Shown one piece after another: positions 58,969-64,000 of a DNA stretch of 64,000 nucleotides (within the stretch, counting starts at the first letter, position 1; each line of letters opens with the position of its first letter). Source of the stretch: Streptomyces sp. GESEQ-35. GTDB taxonomy: Bacteria; Actinomycetota; Actinomycetes; Streptomycetales; Streptomycetaceae. The stretch covers positions 248,001 to 312,000 of the forward strand of contig NZ_JAFFSX010000006.1 of the NCBI RefSeq assembly GCF_017948485.1. Reading direction: 5' to 3'. The notes beneath the pieces were generated by a model. That model saw only the letters and a list, made by a program, of their open reading frames with translations, did no database searches and was not told the origin of the DNA. Position numbers and translations under genes: made by a program.

Positions 58969-61570
58969 GATCGAGTTCGGCTCCTGGGTCAACGACGCGG
59001 TCGACTGGCTCACCACCCACCTGGGATGGCTCTTCGACTTCCTGGAGGAGGTGTTCCGCGGCGCCTACGACGGCGTCGACGCCGTCCTTCAGGCGCCCGA
59101 ACCGCTGCTCCTCGCAGGCATCTTCGCGGTGATCGCCTTCTGGCTGCGCGGCACGGTCGCGGGTGTCCTCACCTTCGCGGGATTCGCCTTCATCATCTCC
59201 CTCGAACTGTGGGAGAACGCGATGATGACGCTGTCGCTCGTCTTCGTCGCCACGGTCATCGCGCTCGTCCTCTCGGTCCCGGTGGGCATCTGGGCGGCGC
59301 GCTCGAACCGGGTCAGCGCGGTCGTACGGCCCGCCCTGGACCTCATGCAGACGCTGCCGGCGATGGTCTATCTCATCCCGGCGATCCTCTTCTTCGGCAG
59401 CGGCGCCGCCGCGGGCATCGTCGCGACGCTGATCTTCGCGCTTGCTCCCGGCGTGCGCATGACCGAGCTGGGCATCCGTCAGGTCGACAAGGAACTGGTC
59501 GAGGCGGCCGAGGCGTTCGGCACCACCCCGCGCGACACCCTGCTGCGCGTCCAGTTCCCGCTGGCGCTGCCCACGGTCATGGCCGGCGTCAACCAGGTCA
59601 TCATGCTCGGCCTGTCCATGGCAGCCATCGCCGGCATGGTCGGCGCCGACGGTCTCGGCGGCGACGTGAACGAGGCCATCGGCCAGCTCAATGTAGGCCT
59701 GGGCGCCGAGGCCGGCATCGCCATCGTGATCCTCGCGATCTACCTCGACCGTATGACCAGCGCGCTCGGCACCCAGGTGTCGCCGCTCGGCCGCCGCGCC
59801 GCCGCCCGGCTGCGTGCCGCGCAGGGCCTGAAGATCTGGTCGTACCGTCCCCGCCCGGCCGTCGCCATGGTCGGCGTCGTCGTCCTCGCGCTCGTCGCGG
59901 GCGGCATGGGCGTCTTCGGCGGAGACAAGAGCGAACCGGTCGCCGCCGACACGAACATCGGTCAGGGCAAGAAGATCAGCATCGGCTACATCCCCTGGGA
60001 CGAGGGCGTCGCCTCCACGTATCTCTGGAAGGAGATCCTGGAGCAGCGCGGCTACGAGGTGGAGACCAAGCAGTTCGAGGCCGGACCGCTCTACACCTCG
60101 CTCGCCCAGGGCGACGTCGACTTCGAGACGGACTCCTGGCTGCCGGTCACGCACGAGCAGTACTGGAAGAAGTACGGCAAGCAGCTCGAAGACCTCGGCT
60201 CCTGGTACGGGCCGACCTCCCTGGAGCTGAGCGTGCCCGCCTACATGAAGGACATCAACACCCTCGACGACCTCAAGGGCAAGGCGTCCGAGTTCGGCGG
60301 CAAGATCACCGGCATCGAGTCCAGCGCCGGCATGATGAGCCTGCTCAAGAGCAAGGTCCTGGGGGAGTACGGCCTCGACAAGGAGTACAAGGTCGTCGAC
60401 AGCTCCACGCCGGCGATGCTGGCCCAGCTCAAGCGGGCCTACGCCAAGCAGGAGCCGATCGTCGTCACGCTCTGGTCGCCGCACTGGGCGTACAGCGACT
60501 ACAAGCTGAAGAAGCTGAAGGACCCGAAGGAAGCTTGGGGCTCGGGCGACGGCGTGCACACCCTCGCGCGCAAGGGCTTCTCCAAGGACAACCCCGTCGT
60601 CGGTGAGTGGCTGAAGAACTTCAAGCTGACCGAGGACCAGCTCACCAGCCTGGAATCGGAGATCAACAAGGCCGGCCAGGGCAAGCAGCAGGAAGCCGTA
60701 CGCACCTGGCTGAAGGCCAACCCGGGTGTCGTCGACAAGCTGGCCCCGGTGCAGAGCACCACGACCCCGGCCGAGGCCGAGCGCCCCGTGGACGTGGCCT
60801 GGTTCCCCTGGGACGAGGACGTGGCCGTCACCTACCTCTGGAAGAACGTCCTGGAGCGGCGCGGCTACAAGCTGAACCTCAAGCAGATGGACGTCGGCCC
60901 GGTCTACACCGGCCTTGCCTCGGGCGACCTCGATCTCAACTTCGACGCGTGGCTGCCGTACGCCCAGTCCCAGTACTGGGAGAAGAGCAAGGACAAACTC
61001 CGCGACCTGGGCACCTGGTACGAGCCAACCTCACTGGAGGTCGCCGTGCCCAGTTATGTGAAGGGCATCGACTCCCTGGAGGACCTCAAGGGCAAGGCCG
61101 ACACCTTCGACGGGAAGATCATCGGCATCGAGCCGGGCACCGGCGAGATGAACCTCCTCAAGACCAAGGTGCTGCCCGGGTACGGCCTCGACAAGGAGTA
61201 CGACGTCGTCGACGGCTCCACGCCGGCGATGCTGGCCGAGCTCAAGCGGGCCTATGCCAAGCAGGAACCGATCGCCGTCGTCCTGTGGTCGCCGCACTGG
61301 GCCTACAGCGAGTACAAGCTGACCAAGCTCGCCGACCCGGACAAGTACTTCGGCGAGGGCAACACGATCCGCACCATCTCCAACAAGGAGTTCCCCGAGC
61401 AGTACCCGCAGCTCACGAAGTGGATCAAGAACTTCAAGATGAGCGAGGCCGAGCTCGGCTCCCTGGAGCAGGAGATCAAGGACCGCGGCCAGGGCCACGA
61501 GGAGGAGGCCGTCGCCGCTTGGCTCAAGGAGCACCCGGACATGGTGAACCGGATGACCCCGGCCGCGTAG
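58961..61570 (+). CDS. Osmoprotectant ABC permease fused to two substrate-binding domains
   Basis: An 869-residue fusion. Residues about 1-310 are a ProW/OpuAB permease (EAFGTTPRDTLLRVQFPLALPTVMAGVNQVIMLGLSMAAIAGMVGADGLGG). Two OpuAC-type binding domains follow in tandem: about 335-610 (IGYIPWDEGVASTYLWKEIL) and about 625-865 (VAWFPWDEDVAVTYLWKNVL). Both keep the aromatic residues expected for the betaine-binding cage and share long near-identical stretches such as STPAMLA-LKRAYAKQEPI. OpuA-type permease fusions normally carry one such domain. GTG start. A strong terminator follows. Confidence 0.94.
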   Translation: MPRIEFGSWVNDAVDWLTTHLGWLFDFLEEVFRGAYDGVDAVLQAPEPLLLAGIFAVIAFWLRGTVAGVLTFAGFAFIISLELWENAMMTLSLVFVATVIALVLSVPVGIWAARSNRVSAVVRPALDLMQTLPAMVYLIPAILFFGSGAAAGIVATLIFALAPGVRMTELGIRQVDKELVEAAEAFGTTPRDTLLRVQFPLALPTVMAGVNQVIMLGLSMAAIAGMVGADGLGGDVNEAIGQLNVGLGAEAGIAIVILAIYLDRMTSALGTQVSPLGRRAAARLRAAQGLKIWSYRPRPAVAMVGVVVLALVAGGMGVFGGDKSEPVAADTNIGQGKKISIGYIPWDEGVASTYLWKEILEQRGYEVETKQFEAGPLYTSLAQGDVDFETDSWLPVTHEQYWKKYGKQLEDLGSWYGPTSLELSVPAYMKDINTLDDLKGKASEFGGKITGIESSAGMMSLLKSKVLGEYGLDKEYKVVDSSTPAMLAQLKRAYAKQEPIVVTLWSPHWAYSDYKLKKLKDPKEAWGSGDGVHTLARKGFSKDNPVVGEWLKNFKLTEDQLTSLESEINKAGQGKQQEAVRTWLKANPGVVDKLAPVQSTTTPAEAERPVDVAWFPWDEDVAVTYLWKNVLERRGYKLNLKQMDVGPVYTGLASGDLDLNFDAWLPYAQSQYWEKSKDKLRDLGTWYEPTSLEVAVPSYVKGIDSLEDLKGKADTFDGKIIGIEPGTGEMNLLKTKVLPGYGLDKEYDVVDGSTPAMLAELKRAYAKQEPIAVVLWSPHWAYSEYKLTKLADPDKYFGEGNTIRTISNKEFPEQYPQLTKWIKNFKMSEAELGSLEQEIKDRGQGHEEEAVAAWLKEHPDMVNRMTPAA

Positions 61571-61580
61571 CCACCGACCC

Positions 61581-61620
61581 GGCGGGCGTACGGGCCACCT
61601 GACAGGCCCGTACGCCCGCC
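61581..61620 (+). terminator. Perfect 16-bp hairpin after the osmoprotectant transporter
   Basis: GGCGGGCGTACGGGCC (61581-61596) pairs perfectly with GGCCCGTACGCCCGCC (61605-61620) around an 8-nt loop, 11 bp after the stop codon. Confidence 0.92.
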
Positions 61621-62022
61621 GCCGCATGTCCTCCCTACGGTAAGGATTCGGACAACCACATAGCGCTACGCCACCACCCGAGCCAGGGAACACACGGCAC
61701 TGCGCGCGCATTGAACTGAACAGCACCCCCTTCGTGCTGATCGAGGGTCAGGGCGCCGTCCCCGATCCGGACGGTCACCCGGCCCTTCTGGTCAGCCCCT
61801 TCGTCCCTAAGGAGGAATCCGCGCCCGGAGAAGCCGGAGAGCTGATCTACTGGCGAGAACTGTGGGGTCGTCCGGCACGCTGTGTGTCGGGGATGTGACA
61901 GGCGCATAAAACGGTTTGGCGAACATGCGTAGGGTGCAGAGAACTCATCAGAAGGAGTGCGCCCGGACGGCGGTGCACGGGCCGCGGACCGACGAGCCAG
62001 CGCGAAGGAGGGAGTCGGAGCG
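61621..62022 (+). other. 402-bp gap with a possible small uncharacterised reading frame
   Basis: No established gene is seen. A 62-codon open stretch at 61710-61898 (plus strand) reads as coding-like protein (STPFVLIEGQGAVPDPDG, LLVSPFVPKEES, GELIYWRELWGRP) but has only ATT or an internal GTG at 61734 as start and no clear ribosome-binding site. It may be a short gene with an unusual start, or a decayed one. The right end holds GAAGGAGGGAG, the ribosome-binding site of the XRE-cupin gene. Confidence 0.35.
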
Positions 62023-62589
62023 ATGGGCGACCACAAAGAACAACCGCTTCGCGTGGGTGCTGCCGTACGGCGGCGGCGCCGGGCGCTGGAACTCACCCTC
62101 GCCGTCGTGGCCGAACGCAGCGGTCTGTCGGTCCCGTTCCTGAGCCAGGTCGAGAACGACCGCGCGCGCCCCAGCACAAGCTCCCTGGAGAAGGTGGCCG
62201 ACGCCCTGCGCACCACCGCCGTCGAACTCCTCGCCGCCGCCGACCCGGCATGCAGCGTCGACGTGGTTCGCGCCGACGGCGATCCGGGGCCGGAACCCCA
62301 TGTGCGTTCCCTGGTGCGGGGTCACCACCAGATGCACGCCTCGGAGTTCACCGGCGACCATGACGCACGCCGTGAATTCCAGTACCGCAACGACCAGTTG
62401 ATGTACGTGGCCGACGGAGTGGTGGAGATCGAGGCGGAGGGCCGCGCCTACCGCCTGGGCCGCGGCGACACCCTGTACCTCACCGGCGGCGTGCGTCACC
62501 GCTGGCGTGCGACCGAGCCGGACACGCGGGTGGTCGTCGTCGCGGTGGCCGAGCACATCGAGGCGGTCCGGGACCGGCCGCACCGGTGA
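62023..62589 (+). CDS. XRE-cupin transcriptional regulator
   Basis: A 188-residue regulator with an N-terminal XRE helix-turn-helix (AVRRRRRALELTLAVVAERSGLSVPFLSQVENDRARPSTSSLEKVADAL) and a C-terminal cupin (RNDQLMYVADGVVEIEAEGRAYRLGRGDTLYLTGGVRHRW). This layout often senses small metabolites and controls adjacent catabolic or transport genes. The stop overlaps the GTG of the BtuF-like gene, so they are coupled. No ligand can be named. Confidence 0.92.
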   Translation: MGDHKEQPLRVGAAVRRRRRALELTLAVVAERSGLSVPFLSQVENDRARPSTSSLEKVADALRTTAVELLAAADPACSVDVVRADGDPGPEPHVRSLVRGHHQMHASEFTGDHDARREFQYRNDQLMYVADGVVEIEAEGRAYRLGRGDTLYLTGGVRHRWRATEPDTRVVVVAVAEHIEAVRDRPHR

Positions 62590-63305
62590 GGATCGTCTCC
62601 CTGGTGCCCTCGCTCACCGAGGCGGTGGCCGAGACACTGCCGGGCACCCTCGTCGGCGCCACCGACTGGTGCACGCATCCGGCGGACCTGGACGTGACCC
62701 GCGTCGGCGGCACCAAGAACCCGGCGATCGGCCGGATCACCGCCCTGCGTCCCGACCTGGTCCTCGCCAACGAGGAGGAGAACCAGGCACCGGACCTGCA
62801 AGCCCTGCGCTCGAAGGGGATCGCGGTCCTGGTCACCGAGGTGCGGAGCGTGCCGCAGGCCTTCCGGGAACTGGACCGGATGCTGACCGCTTGCGGAGCG
62901 AAGAGCCGGCCCCGCTGGCTGGACGAGGCGGAGACGGTCTGGTCGACGCTCCCGGTCCCGCAAGCCCGCACGACGGCGGTCGTCCCCATCTGGCGCCGCC
63001 CCTGGATGGTCCTGGGCCGGGACACCTTCGCGGGCGACGTCCTGTCCCGCCTGGGCGTGGAGAACCTGTACGCGGCCCACTCCGAGCGCTACCCCCGCAT
63101 CCCGGTGGCCGAACTGTGCGCGGCGGCGCCCGACTTGGTGGTGCTCCCGGACGAGCCGTACCGCTTCACGGCCGACGACGGTCCGGAGGCCTTCCCGGAC
63201 CTGCCCTGCGCGCTGGTCGGCGGCCGCCACCTCACCTGGTACGGGCCGTCGCTGACCGAGGCGCCACGAGCGCTGGCCGAGGCCCTGCGAGCAGCTCACC
63301 GCTGA
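62586..63305 (+). CDS. BtuF-like helical-backbone binding protein without signal peptide
   Basis: A 239-residue protein of the metal/cobalamin substrate-binding fold (MRIVSLVPSLTEAVAETLPGTLVGATDWC, PDLVLANEEENQ, DVLSRLGVENLY, LCAAAPDLVVLPDEPY). It lacks a signal peptide or lipobox, so it should stay in the cytoplasm, unlike true BtuF. GTG at 62586 overlaps the XRE-cupin stop (GTGA). It may be a cytosolic binding or sensory protein. Its 3' end overlaps the convergent TehA-like gene by 74 bp. Confidence 0.8.
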   Translation: MRIVSLVPSLTEAVAETLPGTLVGATDWCTHPADLDVTRVGGTKNPAIGRITALRPDLVLANEEENQAPDLQALRSKGIAVLVTEVRSVPQAFRELDRMLTACGAKSRPRWLDEAETVWSTLPVPQARTTAVVPIWRRPWMVLGRDTFAGDVLSRLGVENLYAAHSERYPRIPVAELCAAAPDLVVLPDEPYRFTADDGPEAFPDLPCALVGGRHLTWYGPSLTEAPRALAEALRAAHR

Positions 63306-64000
63306 CGAGGCCGCGCACTGTATGCAGGGCGGCGGTGCCCCAGGCGACGACCAGGACGACGTACAAGCCGATCGCGAGCCACTCGAAGGCGACCAGCCCG
63401 GTGTGCCGCGCCAGCGACTCGCTACCGGTGACGCAGGTACCGACCGGAAAGGTGAACGCCCACCAGGTCATGGAGAACCTCATCCCGTCCCGCCGGGCGC
63501 GCACCACATGGGCGGTGGCGAACACGAACCACAGCAGCGCGAAGCCCATGACCGGCACGCCGTACAGAACGGCGAGGATCCCGAACCCGTCGCTGTACGC
63601 GGCGGGCACGACGCCGGGCGCGACATCCGCGAAGTTGCCCACGGCGGTGGTGGACTGTCCGAGCGGTCCCAGGACGAGGAAGAGCGTGGGTGTGAGGGCG
63701 AGCGGCAGCGGCCCTCCGGTGATCAGCCGGCCGAAGATCATCGGAAGCATGAGCAGCGTCGCGAGGAGACTGAGCCCGAACATCGCGAAGCAGCCGAGCA
63801 GCAGCGTCTCCTGAGCCTGTCCCGGCGGCAGATGCGGCACGAGGAGCGGCCCGAGCGCGGCGGACACCATGGGGGCGACGACAGGCAGCAGCCACACGGG
63901 CGTCGCCTGGTGCGGCTCCACCCGATGCCGTACGGCCATGAGGTACGGAACGGCGACGGCGGCCGCGAGCCCGACGACCGTACCGGCGGTGAACAGCACG
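63232..64000 (-). CDS. TehA/SLAC1-family (TDT) transporter, C-terminal part
   Basis: At least 256 residues of a membrane protein running off the right edge, with about seven membrane helices visible. GPLGQSTTAVGNFADVAP and MTWWAFTFPVGTCVTGSESLARHTG are marks of the tellurite-resistance/dicarboxylate and SLAC1 anion-channel family. The start is outside the window. The substrate is unknown. Confidence 0.82.
   Translation of the reverse strand, partial: VLFTAGTVVGLAAAVAVPYLMAVRHRVEPHQATPVWLLPVVAPMVSAALGPLLVPHLPPGQAQETLLLGCFAMFGLSLLATLLMLPMIFGRLITGGPLPLALTPTLFLVLGPLGQSTTAVGNFADVAPGVVPAAYSDGFGILAVLYGVPVMGFALLWFVFATAHVVRARRDGMRFSMTWWAFTFPVGTCVTGSESLARHTGLVAFEWLAIGLYVVLVVAWGTAALHTVRGLVSGELLAGPRPALVAPRSATARTR

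Noticed and set aside
61797..61803. AAGGAGG as a ribosome-binding site
   Set aside because: No ATG, GTG or TTG follows at usable spacing.

Overview
The window is high-GC actinobacterial chromosome, almost certainly Streptomyces. It carries the Pup-proteasome locus, a twin-arginine translocase, a complete conservon (rarABCDE-type), SARP regulators, in-frame TTA leucine codons in a few regulatory and biosynthetic genes, and dense operons with ATGA/GTGA overlaps. No rRNA, tRNA, CRISPR array, transposase or integrase was recognised.

Layout. (1) 1-14352, conserved core: end of an endonuclease VII-like gene, prcB, prcA, a LacI regulator divergent from an MFS transporter, pafA, two FKBP prolyl isomerases, the WYL regulators pafB and pafC, two small proteins, tatA, tatC and a Ski2/Mtr4-type helicase. 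(2) 14552-33393, a biosynthetic gene cluster. Its main minus-strand operon holds FkbH-like glyceryl-ACP synthase, fatty acyl-AMP ligase, two acyl-CoA dehydrogenase paralogues, ACP, a one-module KS-AT-ACP polyketide synthase, KASIII-like enzyme, second ACP, E2-like acyltransferase, Sfp-type PPTase and alpha/beta hydrolase. The five genes FkbH/ACP/KASIII/E2-like/hydrolase are the set that builds 5-methylene tetronates in agglomerin, abyssomicin and quartromicin pathways. An FAD monooxygenase, a half-length MFS protein, a type II thioesterase and two SARPs complete it. (3) 33643-37775: DesK-type histidine kinase, NarL-type response regulator and an MMPL exporter. (4) 37865-45459: a nitrogen-scavenging operon (two DUF1989 proteins, a 1166-residue urea/guanidine carboxylase, allophanate hydrolase) divergent from a TetR gene. 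(5) 45774-50339: conservon rarABCDE. (6) 50403-64000, core again: RluA-type pseudouridine synthase, APC permease, PadR regulator with a DrrAB-like ABC exporter, siderophore-interacting protein with an iron box, 5'-3' exonuclease, OpuA/ProU-type osmoprotectant transporter with two fused binding domains, XRE-cupin regulator, BtuF-like protein and the end of a TehA/SLAC1-family transporter.

How it works together. The cluster is read as: FAAL loads a free fatty acid on the stand-alone ACP, an ACAD desaturates it, the KS-AT-ACP module adds one malonyl unit, the KASIII-like protein joins the beta-ketoacyl chain to glyceryl-ACP to close a tetronate ring, and the E2-like enzyme plus hydrolase acetylate and eliminate to give an exocyclic methylene. 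A compact lipid-started acyl-tetronate pathway of this layout is the most interesting system here. The product is inferred, not shown. The second notable result is a shared palindromic operator in front of both the DUF1989-carboxylase operon and the distant APC permease, which suggests one TetR-controlled regulon for guanidine/urea uptake and breakdown. From memory of S. coelicolor gene order, regions 1 and 5-6 are contiguous there, so 14.4-45.5 kb looks like a lineage-specific insertion.
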